Part shown: one piece after another, positions 46,923 through 58,824 of the stretch
How positions within the stretch are numbered: position 1 is the first letter of the stretch
Layout of the letters: each line of letters opens with the position of its first letter
Assembly (NCBI GenBank): GCA_019454045.1
Contig: SKCR01007820.1
Span: forward strand, 239,408 to 303,407
DNA from: Zanthoxylum bungeanum
Lineage: Eukaryota; Streptophyta; Magnoliopsida; Sapindales; Rutaceae
Length of the DNA stretch: 64,000 nt
Direction: 5' to 3'
Translations under genes and position numbers: made by a program
The notes under the pieces: generated by a model
What the model was told of the DNA's origin: nothing
Database searches by the model: none
The model's input: the letters and a program-made list of their open reading frames with translations, nothing else

Positions 46923-49900
46923 TTATCTTGTCACAAGCCAACCTGGTTTGACTAAGACATCATTCTTGAAGTCGCGACCAGTGATGGAAGTGGATTCACC
47001 TTGTCTACGATAACACTGCATGAAGAAGAAACTGATTCAAACCGACTTTTAACATTTTTCATTAATGGAAATGTGTGCCTACCCTAAAAACTAAGGAAGC
47101 AGGAAAAAAAATTGACTTTCACAGGCATTTGTTGCCTGAGGTGACTTGATGCGATGCTGGAAAGCGGGAAAACTTGTGTTTACGATTTTATGACTACTGA
47201 TAGAATCTATCTATTTGTTTCCATGAAGACAGAACGCAAGAATATTTCTGATTGCAAATTATAAATGTTGGATTCCAAAATGCATTTCTTTACTTCAGTC
47301 CCTTGATCAAATTCAAATTCATAGTGTCAGAAACATCCAAAACCTTATTTCTGATGCAAATTTGAAAAGAACAAGAACTAAAAAGAGGACAAATATAACA
47401 GTAACAGCAAACCTTATAACAGACAATGGTATCATCAGGGTACATAGCAAATAGTTTAGTTCCAAGGCGGGCATGACAGGAATCACAGAGGTTCTCATCG
47501 TTTATTTGCACATATCTTGATCTTTCCTCCAACCTTGCCAACCTTGCATCAATGTCTACAGCTCGGGATAGATTATGCACTATCTGGAAAAAGTAATCAA
47601 ATTGTCATTCGACTGAGGCAAAAGGCAAGGTCAAAAAGAATATGGTCATACTATTTTGATAACAATTAAAATCTATATGCTAGTAATGCTGCTAAATCAA
47701 ACATGTTAAAATCCAAGAAAGAACGGTTCATTCAGATCAAAGATATTTTATATAGACCATCTTGAGAACCATGGGTTACCAAAAAAGCTATCCAAGAAAA
47801 TTAAGGTTAATGTTTACAAGAGATGTTTATATAAAAGGGGAGGCAATAAAAATACTATAATACACTAATAGGTTCCAAACACGAAAGGCAGAGGGGAGTT
47901 TTTTTTTTAATTCTCATTTTGAGAGGAGAATAGAAGATTCATACAGAAAGATGTTACTAGAAAAGCTTTTTCACATTTTAAGTCGAGAAAGGCTTACTTG
48001 TCCTTGACGATGACTGTGATGCCGAGCCCTTAACATTCTCAGGATTGTATCTGACGCAAGTTGAAGGGGCATCTCGGGGGACAATGCCTGCAACTTAAAA
48101 TCTCAGATAACTCACAAGAATATTGGAGAAAACAGAAGAAGTACAATAAAGAAGCAATCCTACTTATTTATCACTCTCACTAAGGATAACAATCATAATA
48201 TTCTGCAGCACAAATGAAATGACTATTATCTTTTCGACTGCCATATTCAATTCCTTTCATTTTTTCCCAATATAAGATATTGACATATAATGTGCCATTC
48301 AGCTAATATATCCTAAAAGTATGTCCATCTTTTGCTAGAAGAGAATTATCTCTTACATTATCAAAATGAAATATAATATTATATAAGCCTCGATACAACC
48401 AAAGACAGGTATAAGTTTCACAAAATCAGAACATAACATTATATTTAAACTAAACAGCATCAGAAGGGGATGAGAGTTTTGATATACCCCTAAAACTTGC
48501 AAGGGATCCAACGACCCTCCATGATTGTGTAAAAGGCGAACAGCAGCCTTGAACATGGGCTCCTTACCATCTCGTGTATCTAAATACATATCAAGTAACC
48601 TGAGGCAATCACAACATAACAAGTCAAAGCCAGAGGCAAAGGTATATTGCATAAGCATCACAGTTAGAGTTAAGACGGAAAGAGGAAAAATAAAATACCA
48701 AGTAAAAGCAAAGAAGTAAAAAAGGAAATAGAAGAAACTAACTGCATATAGGCATCCGGTCTTCCAACCTCAGCACAATATTGTTCTGCAGCTTCACTGT
48801 CCTCCAACTTCCTGAGAAGCCATGGCACACCATTATTAAATTTCAAAAAGATTGTTTTTCATCTATATCACAAATACATAGGTCAAGGTAAGAAATTGCT
48901 TATATACACATGAATGTATGGACATCATAGTAGGAAAGCAGCTTATAACCCAAGAAGGATCAAGAATAAAGTAAAAAATAAGATAATAAAGATCAAAAGA
49001 ATAGTTTTTGAGAAAAAAATAGAAATAGTACTTTTAATCAGGAATCAATTAAACAGTAAATATAGCAAATAATGCTAACAATAGTACATAACATTAACTT
49101 TTTGTACCACATCATGAATCGTATCTAATTTGTGCACTGTGTACATGACTAATAAAACCCTCAACTCTAGCTTTAGCAGTTTCAGATGCTGTTCTACATG
49201 CCGGTAATCTAGCATTAATATAATAAAATGACTTGGCTCTTACAAGGCCAAAATTTGGAGGACCAACGTATCTTGTCCTAATTTTCTGTATACAATAGCC
49301 TGTCAAATAAAACCAACAATTAAATCAATAGTAGTAAGCAGAAAGCAAGAAATATCATGTTGACAAAATCAGTCTTTGACGGGCAAAGGAGACACATAAC
49401 ACTTCCAGTTGCCATCAAGAACAAGTAAATGATCAATGTAACCAGCCAGGATCTAAAATGAGCTGAATCTTTGACTTGTAAAAATAATGACAAAAATTCT
49501 TATGGTAATGGTGTTTTGCAAATTTTTGGGTCATTTAGTTGGAAGGAATAGGAGAATACTTTATGAAGCAATGGAGGAGGATGCCGAAATTTTATGGGAC
49601 AAAGCTTATTTTCTTGCTCCCTTTGGGTGTCAGTCTCAAGTGATTTCCAGGATATTCCATTGTACGTATATTCTTTAAGAATAACTGGCAAGGTTTTGTT
49701 AGATGAGCAGCATTCTTTTTTGTTTTTCAAGTATTGATTTTCTTATTATGTACTTCTGGTCCATTGTCTTCTAACTTCCTTCAGAAGAATATTTCTTATT
49801 TCTTATAAAAAACAATAGTAGTGATAATGATTGACCAGACCTTTTCCAACCATAAATCTGATCCTTCAATCAAGTCAAGGACCTCCTCTGGATCATACAA

Positions 49901-52900
49901 GTCTGAAGACAGTAAAAATATCTGCAAGCTTTCTCGTACAGGACTTTGAAAGATTGAGTTCCTCCCGAAATCAGAACTTGTTTCTTCCATCCCAGTACCA
50001 AAGGTTTTTGAGCCACTTTCTTCTTCAAAGGTTTCAATCGCTAACTTTGCAAGTGAGAGAGCATATAAAGTATGGAACTGGGAGTCATCAGAGTCTTGAT
50101 CTTCAATCAACCACTGCAGATACCTGCACATGTGAGAAAGCTGAGTGCAAGATCCACATTGCAAAGGCCACATCAAATACAGCAGAAAAACTGTCTCTGA
50201 GGAACTCTGATAAAACAAAGATTGTTCTTGTCAGTACAATTAGAAATTGAGACAATCATTTCAAAATTAGCTTCATAAAGAGAAGTTTAACCCAATATCT
50301 AATGCATGTAAAAAGTTTCACTGATGAAACAAGATTGAAGATCTAAGTCAATTTCCTGAGGAGATAGCATGAACCAATTTGTCAGCCACTGGTGATCCTC
50401 AAACGGAGTTTGAGTAACCTATGTTAAATAAGTTTTGGGTTTACCTGCATAGCCCACCTACAGAGCATCATAAGGATATATTTGATTCAGTTCAGCCAAC
50501 ACTGAGTAAGCCCATGTCTCAATTCTCGGGCAATTGCTCAATAAAAACCTTGTTTCTTAATATTTCAATATTTCATGGGAAGGTTACCACTTGACCTAAA
50601 AGCTTAAGTTGATATTAAGGGTTCAAGAACAGTATTCAAGCTCTAACATTTCACAATGGGCGAGGCCAGACAAAGTTGTACTTTTGTCATCCAACTGGCC
50701 TGATCTATCAGCCTAGGATGAAGGAAGCTGAATCAGCAAATTAGGCACTTAAATCAAACAATGGCCAAATAAGTGAATCCAATCTGATTGAAATTCAGTG
50801 AGTTTAGACAAATACTGCAGTGATCTAAGTAATTAACTACACGTAAACATGTTTCTATAATCTTTCGTCAAATTTCTCAAAAAAAATAAAAATCCATAAC
50901 TTCAGTAGAGTAATGCACAGCATATTACATGAAAATTGTAACGGATACCTTTGGAGAATTTCAACCTTTTTTGAATCAATTGCTGCAATCACGTTATCTG
51001 CAGAAAGAAGCTAATCAATAAATAGGCGAGCAATATACAGAAAAAATAAAACTCCACACTCAACATAGTAGTTACAAGCTACGGAATTTAGCCAAACAAT
51101 CTCATGCAAATAGCCAATGCACCATGTTAATCCAATTTGACATTGTAAAAATCACTTCAGCATTGAAAATTGGCAATTCACTTTTATAAATGCCAAGCCC
51201 GGTGACTGAAATTAATGGTTTGGTAAAATTTTTTATCTAGCTACTTCTTGTTTTTGGCTAGGATCACTAATAATAATAATATGATCAAAATTTTTAAAAC
51301 CAAAAGTGGCACTTATCCAAGTTGTGCATTCTTTTTCAAGTCTGACATTATTTTTTTCTATGAGACAAGAATGCTTAACACAGACCACGAGAACTTAACC
51401 CAAAAATTACCCCAGGTGTCACAAAACCAAGAGAAGCATTCTATAAGGCATGAAGCCTACCTGGTGAAAGCTGATTCACTCTTATCTCTGATGTCAAAAC
51501 TTTAACTGCCAGCACTGAATTTATTTCCGCAACCTAGTAAGATATAAAAAAATGTATTTATTAAATAAAAAAACAGTAAAATCTTCTCGCCGTATCTGAT
51601 ATAATATTTACCTTCCCACTTTTAGGTACCTCAAAAAATTTCTCCATTTAAAAAAGTCAGAGCACATATTAGCTATAAAGATCGCATTTTTTATTCTCCT
51701 ATATTGTAAATTTTCAACTCAAATGTGATCAGATTGCTCGCAAAAGCAGTAAAGATAAGTTCCCATAAAAAGTGGGAATTGCGAAGGTAGACCAGAAAAT
51801 GGAGATACAGAGGTAATACTATAAAGTTTCTATTTAAAACACAATTTCTGGTAGAAATGGCACATACCCATCTGAGATGTTGCAAAATTAAATCCTCATC
51901 AGATGACCCCTCAAGAATCTTCGAAGCCTCGGTTGCAGCAACCTCCCTGCCAGACATAACATCTGCACTGCCATCAGGCAAGTCAATCTCCGCAGCAGGG
52001 TCTTTCCACAGACCAGATGAATAGTTTCTCGCTAACACGTGCCAGATAGCAAGAGCCTTTGAGCTCATCCCTTTACTTGCATACAGGAAGGCAAGCGCTC
52101 GAAGATGCCCAGATTCGTCTAATAAAGTTTCTAACTCCTCCTGCACTGTCCACGCAAGTTCTAGGGTCATCCGTCAAGCAAACCCTGAAAACGGCCTCTC
52201 TGTTTTCAATGCATTGGAATACTAAGATTCCATATTTTACCAATATTCACAGAGTGCTTTGACTTGAGGCCCATACAACTAATTTATATGACCATACACT
52301 ATTAAGGTACATTGTTTTCAAATCCAAAATGCTTCTATCCATACCAGTGAATATCCACTTCTAGTTAATATATCATGGGACTGTTATTTAATGAACACTA
52401 TCTCTTAAATGCCAGTGAATATCCACTTCTAGTTAATATATCATGGGACTGTCATTTAATGAACACTATCTCTTAAATGCAACCCATCATTATCTTTTGT
52501 TGATAGGAAACAGAAACTTTTATAGATTATAGAAAGAAGGAAAGGATTATAGAAGTGAACCAGAGGTCCACAAACTAAAATATTCCCTACAATGTAGAAC
52601 TCCAAAAATTATACAAAACTCTGAATATAGTAAGCCTTGAAACCTAAGACAGAGGTAGGAAAAAATCCAAACCAAAAAAATTAAACCAAGACAGCAACCC
52701 ATCATTATCAAGCAGACTCCAACTTAAAAGCAGAATTCAATTAATTTCCGCCAAACTAAATGTTTGCTCTTCCAATTTTTTTAAACCAAAGACCCAAGCA
52801 TTACTCAAAGTACAGCCCATGGGATCTAGGGCCTTAAGGTCCGTTTGTTTCGACGTAAAACGATTTCTGTAAGTAAAAGATTTTCAATGAAAATCATTTA

Positions 52901-55900
52901 TGCAAAGGAAAGTGTTTTCTGGTGTTTGGCTATCGCCTGAAAACATTTTCGAAAAGCGTTTTCTGATGTTTGGAGAGTCAAATATTTTTTTCAAAAAATT
53001 ATTTTTTGGTGATTAGAAGTACATATAGCAAAAAGGTACGGGTCTTGCCCGGATTCGCATTGTCCCAGAAGACACGGGTCCAGAAATAGTCGGGTCCAAA
53101 AAAATTTCGGATTGGAGTTGCAAAATTCCATACCTGCACAGGTCCGGACACCGGTATTTCCAAAAGCGAGTCCGGTACGAATATGCATACACTCGGAAGA
53201 CCCCGAGTCCGCAAAAAATTTCCATACCCGGGTAGCAAAACTTGGGATCCGTACGTCTCCGAACCAAAGTATTTTTGAACCCGAATTCGCATAAACCCTG
53301 AAGACTTGAGTTTGGAAATACTCAAGTCAGGAAAAAATTTTGGACCCTGATAGGAAATCTGGACTTGGAAATCTGGAATTTTCGGATCCGAGTATTCCCA
53401 AATCCATATCCACGTGGGTCGGAAATTCCAGGACCTTGGTCTGGAATTTTATTGATTTTATACAAATATAATTGAAAAAAGATTTTAAAAATTCGGATTT
53501 CTGGATTCGGTCCGGGCACACAGCCCCGAAATTTCGGGAACCGAGTTCATAATTTGATACAAGTATAATTAAAAAGATTTAATATATATATATGGATTTC
53601 CGAATTCGGATATATGTGATCCATATTCACGCAGGTTCGAAATTCCAAAACCTGTGTCCATAATTTTACACAAATATAATTGAAAAAAAATTAAAAAAAA
53701 TATGGATTTATGAATGTAATCCGGGTACACCCAGAGGTGGATTGAGTATACCCGCATCCGGATCTGGATATTTTTTTCCAGATCAGGATACGGAGTCGGA
53801 TCCCCCAAAACATATCCCAACTCGGATCCATGCAGATATAGGTCCAAGTCCGAATTTTTCCATTCCTTGAAGTAATCTATGGAAATTTTGGAAAAAAAGA
53901 AAAAATTCTGTAAAATGACTCACGGATACTTAACTTTTTTGTTGACCAAAAAATAGTGTACATTAACCATGTTTTCCGTAAGTGTCTCAAACACCATAAA
54001 ATGAGGAAAACGTTTTCCGAAAATCGTTTTACTACCAAATAAACGGAACCTTAGTGGAAACTATAGAGCAAGCATTAAATCGCTATTAGCTGGCTTATGA
54101 GTTGTACTTTGCAGCTTATTCTGAAAAGGCAGAGAGCTTGAACTACTTGGTTATCATTCCACAATTTGACCTCAATTTTTTTTAAAAATATATATATATT
54201 ATCCCGAAAATGTTAGTAAATTTCATTTGTCTGCATCTATCAATCATAGATGACATTAATTAATCACTCTCATAGGATGACCAGAGGCTCAGGCTTGAAA
54301 AATTATCATAAAAGTATAAAACCACAAATACAATAGGATGCCCATATGACAATTAGCTCAAATAAGCAAAGATGAAAGTGGTACATACCACGATACAACT
54401 ATTTTCAGAAGATGCTAACTTCTCCATATCATGCACATGGTTTAAGGCTCTATAAAGATACATTAAAAGTGTGTCAACCCCCTCCTTCACCAAGACAGTT
54501 AACTCTTTCTCGCGAGAAATCTCTAGATACCTGTAAAGGATAGAGTATTTACGCTCAATCTAGTCACAAGCCACCACTAGACAAATACTGCTTAAAGCAA
54601 TAAAAATGCAATTCTAAAACATGGGATCACTTAATCCGAAATTATGTTGCACTGCTAAATTTGTCGATACCTGGTGGTGTTTCTAATTGCTAGCTCTAGC
54701 AACTCAGCTCTACTTGGAGGGTTTGATAGAAAATCATCGTCTACTGCAGTTTCTACACCTGCTTTTCTGAGAAAAATAGTTCTTTGGATAGCCATTAGCC
54801 CATTATCTACAACATCCTCAAGAGGCGCGGGAGGTGGATGCAAACCCCAATAGCGGTTTCTAGGAACCTGAAATGATGAGCCCGAGTTCTATGACTAAAT
54901 TTTTGAAACATTACACCAAACAGTTTAAATATACAGCAAAAGCAAGTGCCTAGCAAGCAAGAGTTGTGATGCACTACTAAAAAAGTCACAAGGAACTAGT
55001 TCTATTCTAAGACAGGATTTGCATTCCGGAGTGAAGTGCTGAGCCCAAAATAAGAACAATACAAAATCTTTGTTCACTTTTCAGAATATGGCGGTGTTTA
55101 AATATTTTGTTAGTCTTGGATGGGAAACTGAGAAATTTCAATTACTCTGTCGAGCATAGCTGCATAGTCAGGGGCCTCTATAGTGAGTTCTCATAAACAA
55201 AATGTAAGGGAAACATATGAGCATAACCAAATTTATAATGATGGATACACTAATTCTGTCAGGAACCACATAATCCAAAAACTAAAAGCCAGTAAGACTT
55301 GTCCAAATTTTCACTTCTACTAAAAACACAGCTCGTAGTTAGCCTATCCTAGTTGCACGATGTTAATACAACAATATGATAATGCATCCACCAAACCCGC
55401 AAGGAAAACTAGTAAAAATGCGAAAGGAACAATGACAAGCACATGCATATAAAAACATACCAGCAGTGACCAGCGATTAGGGTCTCGCATTATAAAAGGA
55501 AATACTTCAGAAGGCTGCATTGTTTCTGACTGCAGAAAGTGATCTACTGCTTCCTCAAAATGTAAATCAAACAGTAAGAGGAACCCCACTTGAGCATGAA
55601 CAAAGGAAAGCATTTGCTTCGCCATTTCACCTTCACACTCAAGCTCCTCCGCCAAGAATATGGCTTCCTTGAAGTCCTTCTTTCTCAACAGATCTTTGAT
55701 TTGTTCTTCAGAAGGTACTTTCCGGTAGCAAATAACCTGAAAATATTCAATATGAAACCAGAAAGGTCTAACACAAATTATCAAACTTAAAATTGGTACA
55801 TAGGCATAGCAAAAATGATAGAACTCGAGCTTTAGCCATGTGTCTAATACCAACAAACCTTTGTGGGTGTTGCCACAACAAGAAGATTCCCACCCCCGCA

Positions 55901-56971
55901 TTCCTCATATGCAGCAATACACTGCCCACCTCCTTCCACACCAAAAGTAACAACTTGAACACAAATACCCGATTTCTTATGATACAACTCCATCTTCCCA
56001 TCCCTCATAACCACGACATACATTGATAATTCCCCAACAGAATCCGGACTCTTCCTAAACACCAAGCTCCCACCAACTGGCTGGCCGTGCACATCAACAA
56101 CCACCCCCACATTGTCCACCAACAACAATGCCTTATGCTCTTTCAACAACAATTTAAGCATCGTCGGGCATGATACATCCGGTAATGTAAAGATCACACC
56201 ACTTTGACTTGTAACACAAGAAAACAAACTATACCCATTATCAGTACCAACAATTATAGAATCATTAAGCCACAACATAGTCTTAACTCCATCAATACAC
56301 CGAATCTCTTTCAAAATTACAAACGACCCATTAACAAGCTCAATCAAAACCAACCTTTTACTAATAATAACAGCAAAAACATTATCACCTCGATGATGTT
56401 GCTCCTCTTCTTTAACATTAACTCCATTCGCTTTTATCCCACTGCCCAATTTCTGCAACACACTCTGACCAGTACTCGTACTGGCATTAGCTAAATTATG
56501 TACGGAACTAATTTCCAATAACTTAGTATATTCCGTGTCACTAGTTCTTATTCTCTTAGAAATAACACAAATTCCTTTCAAGAAACTAAGTTTCTTCACA
56601 GGCTGCGTCAAAAGAGAATCAGTTAAAAACAAAAACTGATCACATAACAGCAAAACCTTGCCAACATTATTCAGCACAAATATCGACTCCACTGGGGAGT
56701 CAGCCACTAAAACGGTTTTTAAAAACGAAACGTTTTGCTGAGACGATGTCGTTTTGGGAAAATCGACAGTAGTAGCGGCGGCGGCGGCTTGGTCTAAAGA
56801 GAGAAGAATGAGGTATCCAGTTTGAGTGCCGATGTAAATTAGGGTTTGGGAATCGGAGAGTGGGGAGATAGAAAGAGATCGAATTGGCGAAGAGCCTGAG
56901 TAGCGAGAGAGATCGAATTGAGTCAGCGGTTCGACCACGGTCCGAGATTTGGGCTCAGACGACTTGCCCAT
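46923..56971 (-). CDS. VPS3: VPS3-type (VPS39/TGFBRAP1-like) tethering-complex subunit
   Basis: Fourteen exons join in phase (minus strand): 56971-55859, 55736-55461, 54867-54671, 54530-54389, 52140-51868, 51533-51461, 50997-50949, 50123-49841, 49299-49244, 48811-48743, 48599-48488, 48087-47998, 47583-47413, 47015-46923, giving 998 codons and TAA. Every intron is GT-AG. The start is the first ATG (MGKSSEPKSRTVVEPLTQFD). Exon 1 is a CNH (citron homology) domain (PIRSLSISPLSDSQTLIYIG). The middle is helical repeat (ALAFLYASKGMSSKALAIWH, LYDPEEVLDLIEGSDLWLEK). The end is the VPS39-type Cys domain (CDSCHARLGTKLFAMYPDD, then CYK|CYRRQGE split by the last intron). In plants VPS3 belongs to CORVET and tethers membranes on the route to the vacuole. 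Length is close to Arabidopsis VPS3. Confidence 0.92.
52344..52479. repeat. 68-bp tandem duplication in VPS3 intron 4
   Basis: CCAGTGAATATCCACTTCTA begins at 52344 and again at 52412; the two copies differ at one or two positions, so the event is recent. It is entirely intronic. Confidence 0.9.
52837..54051. mobile_element. TIR DNA transposon in VPS3 intron 4
   Basis: The left end AAGGTCCGTTTGTTTC...GTAAAACGATTT (52836-52866) is matched inversely by the right end AAATCGTTTTACTACCAAAT followed by AAACGGAACCTT (54022-54052). CGTTTTC-rich sub-terminal blocks follow on both sides. TTA or CTTA lies at both borders, so the target duplication is ambiguous. The middle (53030-53860) is filled with CCCGG/GGTCC-rich degenerate repeats and may be a nested element. 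No transposase frame is visible. Confidence 0.6.
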
Positions 56972-57330
56972 CGAAGCTGACAAATGGATTAGCCTTGGGG
57001 ATTCGAATTCCAACACAACGCCATTGAATTTTATTCCAAAGAAGCTTCTACTTCTACCTCTTCTTCTTCCTTTATCCGACGGAAATTATCATTATTACCG
57101 TGGTTTGATGGTGGTTTCCAATTATATTACTTCAAAAAATAATAATCCCCAAGGCTAATAAAATCCATACATAGACCGCAGGGCTAATCCATTTGTCAAT
57201 TTCGATGTTAGACCCCAGGGCTAATCCATACATATAATAATTTATGTTGGACTTGATATTACAATGAAAATTAGCAACAGTAAACAATTATAATGAACAA
57301 AAACATAAACAACGTAATAAAAAGTTCTCT
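56972..57330. other. VPS3 upstream region
   Basis: The first 60 bp contain a run of CTTCTACTTCTACCTCTTC that reads GA-rich in gene orientation, probably 5' UTR. A block GCTAATCCAT recurs at 57183 and 57222. No TATA box is obvious. No other gene seen. Confidence 0.4.
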
Positions 57331-57367
<37 letters not shown>

Positions 57368-57483
57368 AAATGAAAATCATATATTAGAGAAAATTATAGG
57401 TTACATGAAAAGGAAGATCATCCTTCCACAAACCAGCAACCTGGCATTTACAGGCATATTTGGCTACTCTATGAGCAGCTTAT
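57331..57483 (-). mobile_element. 5'-truncated LINE (L1-like) 3' end with poly(A)
   Basis: On the minus strand the frame reads AAHRVAKYACKCQVAGLWKD then DLPFHVTYNFL and TAA. AHR-A-YA is the usual C-terminal RNase H signature of plant LINEs. About 45 bp after the stop comes a poly(A) tail (the T run 57334-57366). Homology ends abruptly near 57483, so it is a 5'-truncated insertion. Target duplications were not resolved. Confidence 0.65.
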
Positions 57484-57705
57484 TGGTTGGATGGGTCGAA
57501 TACGGGGAAACTTATTGGTTGGATGGGTCGAATACGGGTATTGGAATCCCGTTAAAATAGAGACACAGGGGCTCGCGAGAGCCTGGTACGTTAGGAGCGA
57601 ATAAATGGACAATTTCTGTACCTATTGATTGAATGAGACGGATACGAATATTAACATCTCGTATCATACCTGACCCGTTTTCATCCCTAGCTGCTGCGGT
57701 TACAC
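57484..57705. mobile_element. Possible hAT-like end with 31-bp direct duplication
   Basis: TATTGGTTGGATGGGTCGAA occurs at 57481 and 57512. The right side reads GACCCGTTTTCATCCCTAG (57671-57689); its complement CTAGGGATGAAAACGGGTC is a typical hAT-like terminal sequence. The opposite end is missing or degraded. Confidence 0.4.
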
Positions 57706-58593
57706 AGCAGATGAAAAAATAGCAAAAATTCAAAAGGAAATCAACCACATTGGTTCCATAAACGAGCATCTTTTTAAACAAAATAAAAGGTAGTAATAAT
57801 AGCATGTTTCAAAGTAATAATTTTGTCATTCAGAAGAAAGTATAACTTGTCATTTAAGATGAATGAAATTTGTGAAACTTAATCCAAATTTAACAACCTC
57901 AAATTAAATGAATTTTGAAATCATGTTACAGATTCTTTTATTAATACCCTCAGAATAATCAATAAATCTATTGCTCATCTGAATGAAGGGGGGGCATCTA
58001 TAATATAGGAGAATTATTATTTTTTTCAAGTTGAACGCTATTAAATTTTAAGTTTATTAATGAATGGTTCACATTTGTATTAATCAGTTTGAAATTTAAT
58101 GTTAGAAAATTTAAATTCAATAATCCCATTTCAATTTCAATGTCCCATCAAAGATACATAAACAAAACCTCTTAGAAAAGCTTGAATGAAAACACAAAAA
58201 CTGATTTGATCTAATAATTGATATTAAATGTTAAAACTAATCAAATGGTACCCAATATATATATATTAGAACAGATTCATTAGCCAATTTAATTTTTAAG
58301 CATAATATTTACATAAAAATCATCAGTTTGAAGTGCATTTTATTGGAAGATTAATCAAGCATACACATTCGGAAACTATGAATGATCAAACAAAGGAAAC
58401 TTCTTTTCTGACAGAATTAAGTTCAAAACCAGAAAAAACAGTCAGGCTAATAATATAAGAGAGTAAAAGACAACTAAACTTCAAAAATCCTTACTCCTTA
58501 GTATTGCTAACAATTTATTTCTAATTATGCAAATATTTTTATACGTACCAGAATAAAACTCGCAAGTATCTGAATCAAAAAGCAGATGCTGCG
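57706..58593. other. AT-rich intergenic DNA
   Basis: Between the upstream end of VPS3 and the 3' end of the RING/vWA gene, both on the minus strand. The part next to 58594 is probably its 3' UTR. No RNA gene or element boundary recognised. Confidence 0.5.
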
Positions 58594-58824
58594 TTACTTG
58601 TTGCCCTGCCGCTGTTGATCCCCTGATGTGAAGTTAAGTGTCTGTGATCTTGTCACCATGGTAGTCGTTGAAGGAGTTTCATAGCTAGAAGTTGAATCAG
58701 TACTGCCAGGACGCCCACGAGATCCATTCATGGCAAGAATCTGTGTGGTGTCACCTCTGGTTGTGGCTCTCTGCCATGAGTGTGAGCTCAAACCTGAAAG
58801 CAAATATGCACGCCCAGTTCGTTC
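58594..58824 (-). pseudogene. C-terminal tail of the RING/vWA gene beyond the in-frame TAG
   Basis: In the same frame and directly after TAG, reading ERTGRAYLLSGLSSHSWQRA then a Ser/Thr-rich end with MVTRSQTLNFTSG and TAA. The GRAY-LSGLSSHSWQRAT block is strongly conserved in this family, so these 76 codons belonged to the protein until recently. No splice site would remove the TAG alone. Confidence 0.8.

Noticed and set aside
52991..53847. Cluster of short frames on both strands in VPS3 intron 4
   Set aside because: They come from degenerate CCGG-rich repeats lacking internal stops by composition; VPS3 splices across them in phase.
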